Positions 28,489 through 38,300 of a stretch of DNA of 64,000 nucleotides are shown piece after piece; positions within the stretch are counted from its first letter, which is position 1; every line of letters starts with the position of its first letter. The position numbers and the translations under genes are program-made. Location: positions 62,001-126,000 of the forward strand of contig NZ_JARADB010000001.1 in NCBI RefSeq assembly GCF_028765165.1, in the 5' to 3' direction. The notes under the pieces are model-generated. The model searched no databases, was not told the origin of the DNA, and saw nothing but the letters and a program-made list of their open reading frames with translations. The DNA comes from Paenibacillus sp. MAHUQ-63. Lineage in GTDB: Bacteria > Bacillota > Bacilli > Paenibacillales > NBRC-103111.

Positions 28489-30235
28489 GCTCAATCTCCC
28501 CTTGGTTCTTAGTTGGGGCCACTTTAAATAGAAGGCTTACCCGTAAACCTCCCAAACTGGACCTGCCAAGTGAAATTCCACTTTCTTGTCCAAACTTTAA
28601 CTGTATACGTCTATGTACATTATGTAGACCCGATATATCTTCGTTATTACCCGGTGTGCTTATTACCCGTTCTTGCAGTTTTAAGATGTCAAGATCGGTC
28701 AAATTATCACCATTATCCTCAATATGTATAGCGATGCCCGTTTCGTCTTCGTTCACATGAATGCGTAGCTTACCGCCTGAGTGTTTATTGCCGAAAGCAT
28801 ATTTATAGGCATTTTCAATAACGGGCTGAACAATCAGCCGCGGTATGATCCATGCATGTTTAAACGAAATTTGCTCAGGTATGCAAACGTCAACACGGTC
28901 CGCAAAACAAATTTTTTGAATATTGATATAAGTTTGGCTATGCGCAATCTCAGCTTGAAGAGGTATTTCGTCGGCACCATCCCTGGTCATAAATTGAAAG
29001 TATTGCCCAACAAATAGCGAGAACCGGTATGAGGTTTCCAGCTCTCCTGATAAAATCAGCTGATTCAATACGAACAAGCAGTTGTATAGAAAGTGCGGAT
29101 TTATCTGCGACTGTAATCGCTTCAGCTCATGACGCTGACTGATAATTTTCTGGTGGTATACTTCCCGGATCAGATCATCCAATGTTCCTACCATATCATT
29201 GTAGCCCTGGTATAAATAAGCGAACTCATCGTTACGGCGGGGTACCTCGATCAGTCTCAGATGGCCGTTCTTCATACTTTTGAACGTGACAACCAGTTTC
29301 TTAAGCGGTTTATGAATGATACGATAGATCCAATAAGAAAAGATGACAATCAATGTTAACGACACCGCAAAAAGTATCCATAGCCTCGTTTCGTACTTTC
29401 TCAATTCACCCAGCAAGCTGCTTTCCGGTATGAAAGATACCATATACATCCCTAGTTGAAGAGACTTGCGATATACAACCATATACGGCTCTTTATGATA
29501 GGAAACATATTCGATGCCTGCATGATCTCCCCCTTTCTGCAGACGGCTCTTGAGCCACTCCGTCCGTTCCGGATCGTTTCCGGTCGAAATGGAGGAATCG
29601 GCAGAAAAGCGAACGAGCTCCGTGCTTATGCCTAGCGATCGATTGGTATCGGATAACAATTTCGTCATCTCAGGCAAAGAAAGCTCGACACTTTGTACGA
29701 ACAACGGTCGATTATTTAAACCTCCGCCATAGCGAAATCGAATCCAAAGACGTCCTTCCCAGGAAACCAGCGATCCCTCATGCGAGTCCAAGGCCGCCAT
29801 TGCCGTAAACTCCTGTACGTTGATTGAGGTTAGATACTGCGAGCTCAATATAGTCCGGTCGATGGATGGAATATAGGTCTTCACTTCCGAGATAAACGGA
29901 CTCGATTGCTTCACAAGCTTGAGTCTACGTTGAATGGCTTGAATTTTCTCGACTTTATCGTAGTCATCCAACTCAGCTCCATTTGCTGCGAGTATCAGCA
30001 AATCTTTGTCCAATACAAACTCAGGCAGCAATCTTAGTATCCGCTCGCTTTCTATTTCCAACGAGTGCAGAACGTTCGTATTTCTGTCCATCATCGACTC
30101 CGAAATTTTATCCCTCAATTCCTCCTTCCCTTTATCGATGAAAGCAAGCATGATGACAAACAAGGGAGTCAAAATAATAATAAAGGCCAAAATAAGCCGC
30201 AAAAATATCGGTGAGGATCTGCGAAATCCTTGCAA
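28463..30235 (-). CDS. Sensor histidine kinase, YesM/LytS type
   Basis: A membrane kinase with two transmembrane helices (FLRLILAFIIILTPLFVIML near the N-terminus and WILFAVSLTLIVIFSYWIYR near residue 280) enclosing an extracellular sensor domain. A HAMP linker, a His_kinase domain with QINPHFLYNCLFVLNQL and an HATPase with PVIENAYKYAF and EDNGDN follow. The TTG near 30235 is preferred because AGGTGG lies 6 bases upstream; the annotated frame also opens at a GTG near 30250. It lies between the importer and its regulator in one operon. Confidence 0.9.
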   Translation of the reverse strand: MQGFRRSSPIFLRLILAFIIILTPLFVIMLAFIDKGKEELRDKISESMMDRNTNVLHSLEIESERILRLLPEFVLDKDLLILAANGAELDDYDKVEKIQAIQRRLKLVKQSSPFISEVKTYIPSIDRTILSSQYLTSINVQEFTAMAALDSHEGSLVSWEGRLWIRFRYGGGLNNRPLFVQSVELSLPEMTKLLSDTNRSLGISTELVRFSADSSISTGNDPERTEWLKSRLQKGGDHAGIEYVSYHKEPYMVVYRKSLQLGMYMVSFIPESSLLGELRKYETRLWILFAVSLTLIVIFSYWIYRIIHKPLKKLVVTFKSMKNGHLRLIEVPRRNDEFAYLYQGYNDMVGTLDDLIREVYHQKIISQRHELKRLQSQINPHFLYNCLFVLNQLILSGELETSYRFSLFVGQYFQFMTRDGADEIPLQAEIAHSQTYINIQKICFADRVDVCIPEQISFKHAWIIPRLIVQPVIENAYKYAFGNKHSGGKLRIHVNEDETGIAIHIEDNGDNLTDLDILKLQERVISTPGNNEDISGLHNVHRRIQLKFGQESGISLGRSSLGGLRVSLLFKVAPTKNQGEIEHASIIGSR

Positions 30236-30283
30236 CGTTGACCACCTCACTTAGTCATCTATAGCCATGTTTCGTTATATCTT

Positions 30284-31168
30284 CTATTCTTTGACGCTGC
30301 CCATCACAATACCTTTAACGAAGAAACGTTGAAGGAAAGGATAGACGAGCAAAATAGGCAGTGCAGCAACATAGATTTGAGCAGCCGTACTTGTCCGATC
30401 GGACATAGTCGCCAGTAATTGGGCTTCCTGGGCTGATAAAAATCGCGGGTCTTTACTGATCACGATGGTTTGAAGAAATGTTTGCATCGGGTAATTCTCT
30501 GGATTGTTCATCAGAATCAAGCCGTCAAACCAACTATTCCAATGTCCCACCATACTGAACAGTGTAATCGTTGCCAGAGCCGGAAGCGAAAGTGGAACAA
30601 AAAATCTCCATAAAATCATAACATGCCCCGCTCCATCCATTCTGGCTGATTCCTCCAGCTCCTTCGGCAAACTTCGGAAGAAATTAAGAAGCAGAATCAC
30701 GTTAAATACAGGTACTGCCGATGGAAGCACAAGCGCCCATATCGTATCCATAAGCCCTGTCGCCTTGATCGTCACGAACCACGGTATCAGTCCGCCGCTA
30801 AATAGTATCGTAATGACGAATATCCAAACATATACGGTCCGCATACGAAAATAGGTAGAATCCTTGGATAGCGGATAAGCAGCTGTGACAGTCAGCAGCA
30901 AGTTAATCCCTGTTCCAAGGACTACACGCTTGATGGACATCCAAAATGCAGTAAGATATTGAGCTTTATTAAATATATTCTGGTATGCTGCTGTTGTAAA
31001 CTCGACCGGCCACAGCTTCACAATCCCAGCAGAGGCTGCAGTCCCTGAGCTAAGCGACACAGCTAAAAGATGAATGAGCGGCAGCACGCAAAGCAGAGAG
31101 AGTGCAGTTAGAAAAACATAATTGCAGCCAATAAATGCCTTTCTGCTGATAGATGCGCGAGTAACCAT
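30284..31168 (-). CDS. Sugar ABC importer permease (LplC/YtcP-like)
   Basis: A CUT1-type permease of 294 residues with six membrane helices and the EAA loop ELEESARMDGAGHVMILWR followed by FVPLSLP. The ATG at 31168 follows AAAGGGGG and is preferred to 31210, which overlaps the preceding permease gene. The C-terminus FVKGIVMGSVKE is typical. It pairs with the LplB-like permease upstream. Confidence 0.92.
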   Translation of the reverse strand: MVTRASISRKAFIGCNYVFLTALSLLCVLPLIHLLAVSLSSGTAASAGIVKLWPVEFTTAAYQNIFNKAQYLTAFWMSIKRVVLGTGINLLLTVTAAYPLSKDSTYFRMRTVYVWIFVITILFSGGLIPWFVTIKATGLMDTIWALVLPSAVPVFNVILLLNFFRSLPKELEESARMDGAGHVMILWRFFVPLSLPALATITLFSMVGHWNSWFDGLILMNNPENYPMQTFLQTIVISKDPRFLSAQEAQLLATMSDRTSTAAQIYVAALPILLVYPFLQRFFVKGIVMGSVKE

Positions 31169-31187
31169 GTTTCTTCCCCCTTTCAGG

Positions 31188-32075
31188 TTAGAAAATACGA
31201 TAGTTGGCAAAACGGTAAGCCAAATAATAAGACGCAGAAATCAAAAACAAGGAAACGGTGGACTTCAGCAATCCAACTGCCGTAGCAAGCCCGTATTGCG
31301 CTTGTAAAATTCCGAGACGATAGACAAGCGTGTCGATGATATCGCCGCTTTCATAGACAGGCGGGCTGTATAAATTGAATATCTGGTCGAACCCTGCATT
31401 CAAAACATTACCGATACTGAGCGTTACCATCAAAATGGCTATAGGCATGATGCCCGGCACTGTTACGTACAAAGTCTGTTGAAGCCGATTGGCCCCATCG
31501 ATTTCGGCCGCTTCATAAAGGCTGGGGTTAATCCCCGTTAGCGCTGCTAAATACACAATTGTGTTGAATCCGAATTCTTTCCAGACATCGGATGAAACCA
31601 GAACAAACCGAAACCAGCCGTTTTCGCCAAGAAAAAAAATTGGTTTGATGCCGAACATGCTTAGGATTTGATTGACGATCCCATGAGATGGAGATAATAC
31701 ATCGATTAATATGCCTCCCAAGATAACCCAGGATAGAAAGTGTGGCAAATAGACAAGTGTTTGAAATGTGCGCTTGAACGCAGTCTTCCTTACTTCATTC
31801 AGCAATAAAGCAATGATCATTGGCACAATCAGGCCCAAGGCAATTTTCATCGATGCGATAAGCAGTGTGTTAATAATGGCTCTCTCGGTATCGGGCAAAT
31901 CGAATAAATAGTTGAAATTCCTCCAACCAATCCACGGTGATCCGAATATCCCTTTGGTGGGGATATATTTTTCAAATGCGATGATGATCCCAGCCATCGG
32001 CCAGTAGCTGTAAACGGCCAATATCGCTAAACTTGGCATCAGCATGAGATGCAAAGGCAGTCGTTCGTTTCGCAT
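31188..32075 (-). CDS. Sugar ABC importer permease (LplB-like)
   Basis: A CUT1-type permease with six membrane helices and the EAA loop NPSLYEAAEIDGANRLQQ. The frame is open up to 32168, directly behind the binding protein stop at 32181. The ATG at 32075 (MRNERLPLHLMLMPS) follows GGAG and gives the normal N-terminus of the family; longer starts cannot be excluded. Confidence 0.9.
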   Translation of the reverse strand: MRNERLPLHLMLMPSLAILAVYSYWPMAGIIIAFEKYIPTKGIFGSPWIGWRNFNYLFDLPDTERAIINTLLIASMKIALGLIVPMIIALLLNEVRKTAFKRTFQTLVYLPHFLSWVILGGILIDVLSPSHGIVNQILSMFGIKPIFFLGENGWFRFVLVSSDVWKEFGFNTIVYLAALTGINPSLYEAAEIDGANRLQQTLYVTVPGIMPIAILMVTLSIGNVLNAGFDQIFNLYSPPVYESGDIIDTLVYRLGILQAQYGLATAVGLLKSTVSLFLISASYYLAYRFANYRIF

Positions 32076-32180
32076 GAATCTCCGCACACTTCTCAACTCC
32101 CATCTGTAACTAGGCCCACAGAAGATTGAAGTGTCCGGGAATGCGGATTCTACCCGCATCCCGAACACGTTCGTCCGTCG

Positions 32181-33869
32181 CTACTTTTTAGTTTTTGCAT
32201 ACCATTCATTAGCTTCTTTGGTCATTTGTTCGCCGCCAAGCTTCTTCCATTCCACTACGAATTTATCGAATTCATCTACCGATACGTTATTCATAATGAT
32301 TTTGGTGAAAGCTTCCTTGGCTTTTTCTTCAAGTATCCCTTTCTTCTCGAGCATGGCCGGTGTCAATGTGCCGTAGAACTCATCGATTTGGTAGCGCTTT
32401 TCCCGATCATACTGATCCATGATCGCAAACGATCCACCCGGCTTGGAAATCGCCCATTCGTTCCACATGGACAGGTCCCCTGCCAAATATTTCTCCACAC
32501 GTCTGTAGCGGGAATTGATTTCAGGGTTTGATCCGAGCAGTGTAGGGTCTTTCGCCTCTATTGCTTTTGGAAGCAGTTTGCCTGCAGGCAGATTCTCATC
32601 CTGGGCGAAAAATACAGTCGGGTTAATTTTCCACAAGAGCGCACTTTTGTCCACACCTGATTTTCCGAACATGTAAACTTTATTCGCATCTGTCAAATTG
32701 GTTTGAACATCAATCCATTTATTGATCATTTTCATTACGGCTTCAGGATGCTTCGCTTTTTTAGATACGACGAAATAATTGCTTGTTCCAATATCTGTTG
32801 CGGTTTTCGCCGGTTTGCCGTCAATCGAAACGATAGGATATGCTTCCCAATCCTGAGCTAGCTTCCCGTTCTGCACTGCGGCCGATTGAAGCGGCCAAAT
32901 GCTTTGCCAGAATGCGCCGTAAGCCATTCCAATTTTACCAGCCACAACCAGTTCATTTTCCTTATCCGCATCTTTCACAGCAAATTCCGGATCGATCATC
33001 CCGGCTTTATACATGTCCTGAAGTTGCTTTAGCGCCTGCTTCATTTCCGGCATAACCGTTCCATAGACCAGCTTGCCTGAAGCATCTTTGACCCATTTGC
33101 CCGGATAAGCGTGATATCCGTTGAAGAAGCCTTGCAGATCGTAAGCGCCTCCAGCGATATAATCGCTATTTAAAGCGAAGGCATATGTCTTGCCTGCTCC
33201 CCCTGGATCTTTCTTGGCAAACTCCTCGGCAATCATCATTACGTCCTGCATCGTTTGCGGCTTGGGCAAACCTAATTTCTCCAACCAGTCTTTACGGATC
33301 CACAAATAACTGGAAGAGTTATAAGGATTGTCTGTAGCCGGGAAAGCCATTAAGCGGTTATTGAAGGTAGCTGTACTGAGCTGCCGTCCCCCGTCAAGAT
33401 GAAACCATTCCTTTGTTTTCTGACTTGCATATTTATCAAAGATGTCAGTTACGTCCGCAATCATATCGGCTTCCTGCAACTGCTGCAATTCATTCGCGGA
33501 TACCCGAAAGAAGTCTGGTATGTCATTCGAGGCAATGCTGATTTTCAGCTTTTCTGTATATTTGTCGGATACCCAGCTATTTTTGATTTTGATGCCAAGC
33601 TCCTTCTCATAAGCGTCATATACCGCATTTTTATCAATGGTTTCACCTTCGTCAAACTTAATGTTGCTGACTGCACGTATTGTTGTTACTTCAATTGGCG
33701 GATCATATTTAGACATCGGATCGGTTAAAGACATATTCACCTTTTCACTCGGCTCAGTCTGATTTCCATTTTGCGGTTGATTTGACGAATTGCTGGTGCA
33801 TGCTGTCGTCATACCTAAAGCAGAGACTAACGAAAGTGTTAATCCTATTTTAAACAATCGCTTCTTCAT
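32181..33869 (-). CDS. Sugar ABC importer binding lipoprotein (LplA-like)
   Basis: A 562-residue extracellular binding lipoprotein: signal peptide MKKRLFKIGLTLSLVSALGM, lipobox TTAC, then a Ser/Asn/Gln-rich linker. The mature fold is the LplA-like family 1 type. It opens a six-gene operon running to GH110 at 25074. A GGGGGAG ribosome site precedes the ATG and a cre-like site lies about 40 bases upstream. Given the GH110 enzyme in the same operon, alpha-galactosyl oligosaccharides are the likely cargo; this is inferred. Confidence 0.92.
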   Translation of the reverse strand: MKKRLFKIGLTLSLVSALGMTTACTSNSSNQPQNGNQTEPSEKVNMSLTDPMSKYDPPIEVTTIRAVSNIKFDEGETIDKNAVYDAYEKELGIKIKNSWVSDKYTEKLKISIASNDIPDFFRVSANELQQLQEADMIADVTDIFDKYASQKTKEWFHLDGGRQLSTATFNNRLMAFPATDNPYNSSSYLWIRKDWLEKLGLPKPQTMQDVMMIAEEFAKKDPGGAGKTYAFALNSDYIAGGAYDLQGFFNGYHAYPGKWVKDASGKLVYGTVMPEMKQALKQLQDMYKAGMIDPEFAVKDADKENELVVAGKIGMAYGAFWQSIWPLQSAAVQNGKLAQDWEAYPIVSIDGKPAKTATDIGTSNYFVVSKKAKHPEAVMKMINKWIDVQTNLTDANKVYMFGKSGVDKSALLWKINPTVFFAQDENLPAGKLLPKAIEAKDPTLLGSNPEINSRYRRVEKYLAGDLSMWNEWAISKPGGSFAIMDQYDREKRYQIDEFYGTLTPAMLEKKGILEEKAKEAFTKIIMNNVSVDEFDKFVVEWKKLGGEQMTKEANEWYAKTKK

Positions 33870-34239
33870 TGGATCTACTCCCCCATTGTCATATTTTGTT
33901 CCGATAAGAAATCGCTTTCTTCATATTTAATTATAGAGGGGGGCTGAATGACCTCTCAATATACGCATTTTTACATTACTATATTCACATTTACCATTTC
34001 ATCATTGTCATACCGCCTTTTCACACTAGCTTACTTTAGTGATATCCATATTTCCCAACCAATCATCAATGAGTGTAGAAAAGATCAACTTTTGGATAAA
34101 AAATATCATTTGTATGCGCTTTTATCAGATGTAAACTAAATGATGATGTATTGTGTATTCCTAGACTTCAGTAGAAACAAGTTCAATCAAAGCGGACAAA
34201 CTTTTCCTATTCTTAACAAACGAGAGGAAGAATCAGATC
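33870..34239. other. Divergent promoter region between importer operon and cohesin-SLH gene
   Basis: This 370-base AT-rich region separates the binding protein gene (minus) from the cohesin-SLH gene (plus). It holds a cre-like site near the minus-strand gene and the motif GGACAAACTTTTCC (34193-34206) near the plus-strand gene. No gene is supported. Confidence 0.6.
33907..33921 (-). promoter_or_regulatory. cre-like site upstream of the GH110 operon
   Basis: On the minus strand AAGAAAGCGATTTCT has one mismatch to WTGNAANCGNWNNCW and a strongly palindromic core. It lies 38 bases upstream of the binding protein start. Confidence 0.5.
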
Positions 34240-35256
34240 ATGAAGCACAAAATGATGATAACAACTCTAGCCTGTAGTCTTTGTTTAGCACTTGCAGCAA
34301 CGCCTTCCTATGCGGAGAATACTGCTCAATTCGAGCTGGTTGCCTCCAGCGCCGAGTCTGTTAACGGCGAATTCACCGTAACATTAAAGGGTCAAAATAT
34401 CAAAGATTTATACGCATATGAAGTCAAACTGGACATCGATGCGAACAAAGTGGAAATCATCAAGGCCGATACAGAGATAACGGGTTTCTCGGTTTCTCCC
34501 ATGGTGAAGAACAATGAAGTTACCTACGCGCATACAAAAATCGGCCAAGTTGACGGTGAAAAGGGAAATCTGGATATTGGCACCATTACCTTCAAAGCAA
34601 AAAAAGCGGGTACGACGAACATCAAATGGAACTCCGTTAAAATCGTTGATCACCATTTATCAAGCCAAACGTTTACACCGAATGAGTCGATTCGTTTCAC
34701 CAAAATTTTCAGTGATCTTGCTGACCATTGGGCCAAAGCCGATATTATGCTGATGGTTGACAAAAAAGTTGTTGAAGGTATGGATGACGATCATTTTGCC
34801 CCGGATACGAATGTAACGAGAGCCCAGTTTGCAACCTTGCTTACCAAAGCATTAAACCTTCAGGCTGTTTCAGGGCAAAACCCGTTTGAAGATGTAACTT
34901 CAGGGTCTTGGTATGAGGAGACGGTTAAGAAAGCTTATGCAGCCGGCTTAATTAACGGTATTGCGGACAACAAGTTCGCGCCTGAGCAAAACATTACACG
35001 TGAAGAAATGACCGCTATGCTCCTTCGTGCAAAAGGATACGCTACAGGGACGAAAGTAGAGGATATGCCTGTTACAGGTTCAATTCATTTCAGCGATGAG
35101 GCAGCGGTGAGTGAGTGGGCGAAGAAGACTGTAGCACTTGCAGTTGATTCGGGACTCATGAATGGTAGAACAGAGCAAGAGTTTGCACCGCAGGAGCAAG
35201 CCAGCAGAGCTGAAGCGGTAGTCGTGCTTAAAAGATTGACAGGCGGATTGAAATAA
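34240..35256 (+). CDS. Secreted cohesin protein with three SLH modules, candidate cell-wall anchor
   Basis: The 338-residue protein starts with a signal peptide (cleavage likely after PSYA, residue 25). Residues about 28-155 form a cohesin-like beta sandwich: FTVTLKGQNIKDLYAYEVKL with the YAYEV strand typical of cohesins, then LDIGTITFKAKKAGTTNI. Three SLH modules follow (about 156-200, 215-260, 282-332), each with an ITRAQ-like motif (VTRAQFATLL, ITREEMTAML, ASRAEAVVVL). SLH modules bind pyruvylated secondary wall polymer, so the cohesin would be displayed on the cell surface. It is the only plus-strand gene among the enzyme operons and has its own promoter and AGAGGAAG ribosome site. Its natural partners are the dockerins of the seven neighbouring glycosidases. 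Its cohesin is diverged from the enzyme-borne ones, so specificity may differ. Confidence 0.87.
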   Translation: MKHKMMITTLACSLCLALAATPSYAENTAQFELVASSAESVNGEFTVTLKGQNIKDLYAYEVKLDIDANKVEIIKADTEITGFSVSPMVKNNEVTYAHTKIGQVDGEKGNLDIGTITFKAKKAGTTNIKWNSVKIVDHHLSSQTFTPNESIRFTKIFSDLADHWAKADIMLMVDKKVVEGMDDDHFAPDTNVTRAQFATLLTKALNLQAVSGQNPFEDVTSGSWYEETVKKAYAAGLINGIADNKFAPEQNITREEMTAMLLRAKGYATGTKVEDMPVTGSIHFSDEAAVSEWAKKTVALAVDSGLMNGRTEQEFAPQEQASRAEAVVVLKRLTGGLK

Positions 35257-35259
35257 ATA

Positions 35260-35313
35260 AAAAAAACAGAAATCCAGAACACATTCACGTTGTTCTGGAC
35301 TTCTGTTTTTTTT
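35260..35313. terminator. Bidirectional terminator between cohesin-SLH gene and GH operon
   Basis: A 14-bp stem with one mismatch (35267-35280 with 35292-35305) is flanked by seven As on the left and eight Ts on the right. It can end transcription of the plus-strand cohesin-SLH gene and of the minus-strand operon 50350-35325. Confidence 0.9.
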
Positions 35314-35324
35314 ATAAAAGCTGT

Positions 35325-38300
35325 TTAATTGAAAATCAATTGTGCAACGGCTGACAGATCGAGGATGTTAATCTCTCCGTCATTGTTCATATCCGCTTTC
35401 TTATAGATTTCATTCCAGTTCAAATCAGCTGATGTTTTGCCATAGTAAGAAGCAACCATAGCCAAATCCCCGATAGAGAATTTATTGTCACCGTTCAGAT
35501 CTCCTTGAGTCCCAGCCGCAATCTGTACGTGGTAGGCAGTACCTTCCACTGTTGTTTCCACGCCATCGCCGCTCGCGTAAGCAGCGTTTGTCAGAGCAAT
35601 TGTGCTGGAACCGGCCGAAGATGCCTTGACTTTCAAAGTTAGCTTGAACAGCTCGCCCACAGCACTAGGATGCGAGCCTACATTTGCCGCAATCATTCTT
35701 ATTTTCCCGTTCGTTTCAGTTGAAACAGCAACAATTTTCCAACCGTCTACTAACGAATTTGCAGCAATGTACTCCAACTGCTGAGGATCGTAAGTAATCG
35801 TCACATCTTGAGCATAAACATTCTTGCTTACCGTGTTTAATGTGTAAGTAACATCAAAGGTCTGTCCGCTAGAGACGCTGGCCGGACCTTTTAATGTGGC
35901 TGTTGGGGTAGGCGGAGTGGTATCAAGCTGCTTAAGCACCTTGAGCGTAAACGTCTTCGTGTCGGTAACCGCTCCTTTACTGATCGTAGCTGTCAAAGTA
36001 ACGGTCGCATCGCCGGAAGTGTAGGGAGGACGCGTGACAGTACCGTCCGTCGAGACGAGAAGCGGCGCGCTGCTGCTCCATGTGATCGTGGAGCCGTTGG
36101 TACCGGAAGCGTTCAGAATAATGCTCTGCGTCACTTGCGATGCGCTGTCACCATTCGCGTATCCAATGTCGAGTGCTGCTTTATCCAGTGCGACGGACTT
36201 CAAGTCAGCATCGGCATCAGGAATGACAACTGTTCCTTCGGGATATGCTTCATATAGTACAATCGAATTTGCAGGTATGGTTATGGCATATGGGACCCCA
36301 GCTGTCAGGTGCAGATCCGTTTCATTTTTGAGCTTGTTCACAAGCTTGTATCCTGTCTTGGCACCGGGAGGCAATACAAATGCCTCATTCACGTCAATGT
36401 TCATAGTTTGGCTTGTATTTCCGGAATTTCTTAACATTAAAACCGCTTTTGCCGTTGAATAAGAGGCTATGCCGTACGGCTCGCCTTTACCCGGGTCTCC
36501 GCCAATGAAATGTGAGTCTAGCAGCACGTCATGATTTAACTGTGCCCAAGCTGAGGCTTCGGCAAGAGTGTCCCACATTTTATCCGTTGTGTAATCAGAA
36601 GTGGGGCGAATGTATAATTCCTGAAGGTTATAGCCTGATGCAAAGTAGGACCAGACCTCATCAGCAAAATCCTTGAGATTTGCCGGGTCTGTCATGTCTA
36701 ATAAGGGACCGCTTTCAGTACCGCCTACATGGCTATTCCATGCGCCCTGGCCGAATCTTGAATGAACAATACCGTGTACCATTAAGGAGTTTAACGGATA
36801 GAACGGATTCTTCTGCAGCAGATCCCGGCTCACTTTGTCGCGATAGTTCACCCACTGCTGCCTAATGGTCCCAGTCCCTGCCTTACCCATATCTCCACCA
36901 CCGCGCCAGATGGAATCTACATAGAATGTAAAGTACGGGGAAGCCCATGTTCCAACGGTCGCATTGATAAATACGGATGGGTCGTTGCTCCTCATATCTT
37001 GTGTAAGCCTCAGGAGCGCGTGGAAGTCTTCAATACCTTCCGTCCTGTCAAACTTGAAATGATTCGCACCTTCCACAAGCTGTTTCTTGGTAACTGCATG
37101 TTTAAATGCGTTATAGTAATTAGGACCGCTCATTTTGAATATTTCTTCCCCTGTGCTGCTCATCTTGGTTTCAGTTGGAGGATTCATCTTCTTTCCGACA
37201 GCGATCCTTTTCGTCAATTTATCGTAATATCCGCCTGTGGGACTCAACCAGAAGCCAAGACTTGCTCCGAAGCTCTCGGCTGCGCTCTTCATCTTTGATG
37301 CCCCGTTGGGGTAGGTTTTTGGGTTAAAATCCCAAATCGTTGATGCCGTACTGCTGTAATCGTCGTATCCATCGTCGAACAGGAAATTTTTCAAAGCTGC
37401 GCCTCGCTGCTGAACAAATTTCTGCCCCCAGGTGTTAATGACATCTAATGAATCTGCTTCCGTCATGTAGGTATCTGTAATCCAGCTTAAATCGTACCAA
37501 GAATTATAATGGAGGAAGCTGTAGTGCTCATGAGCCCTTTCCCTTTCTAGATAGTACTGAAAGGCTCTTTGCTTCTGATTTCCTGGATATATGCCGATGA
37601 CCGAGCTTTGTGCAAAAGATTGCCCCTGCAGAGTTGCCTCGCCTCTTTCCACATAAGCCGATGCCTTATTTCCAGAAATGCTGACCTTGGCCACAGGTGT
37701 TTGTTGGGCAAAGAAAACTTTGCCGGCAAAGAACGGTGAACCGTCCACCACACCGGCCTTCTCCACTCCGGCAGCTGTGATGTCTATAAGCTTAACCTTG
37801 GTCACATTCCAGCTTCCCGTAGCAGCCGAGTAAGATACATCCTGTATGATGTAATTGGAGCCGTCACGCAGTGTTGCGGACCAATTCACCGTCAATGTAT
37901 TTCCTCCGCTTACATAGGTGAATGGCACGCTTATTTTCCAGCCATCATAACGATCGGATACTTTAACGCTAGAAGCATTTCGGGTGATTTTTGTAAGAGT
38001 TGGCGTTCCTGCCGTCATATCGGTGTCAACCAAGCTAGTTCCACCTGATAATTCAATATTGAATAGTTTCCCGACGGTTATAGGGTTTACGTTTCCTGTC
38101 ATATTGTCCTTGAATTCAGTTAGCGTCAGGTTGTTCCCTAATAACTGAAACTTGGCTGATAGGATCGCATTGTTTAATACGTACACGCCCGAGCTTGGAT
38201 TGGTACCTTGCGCTTCTCCCGGCTGTGGCCCCATAAATCTGAAACCGCTTTCAACTGGAACTAGTGTCGTACTGCTGAAAAGTGTACTCCATCCGCTTGT

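Noticed and set aside
33948-34139. Plus-strand 63-codon frame before the cohesin-SLH gene
   Set aside because: AT-rich composition, no ribosome site and no similarity that I recognise; it fits a promoter region.
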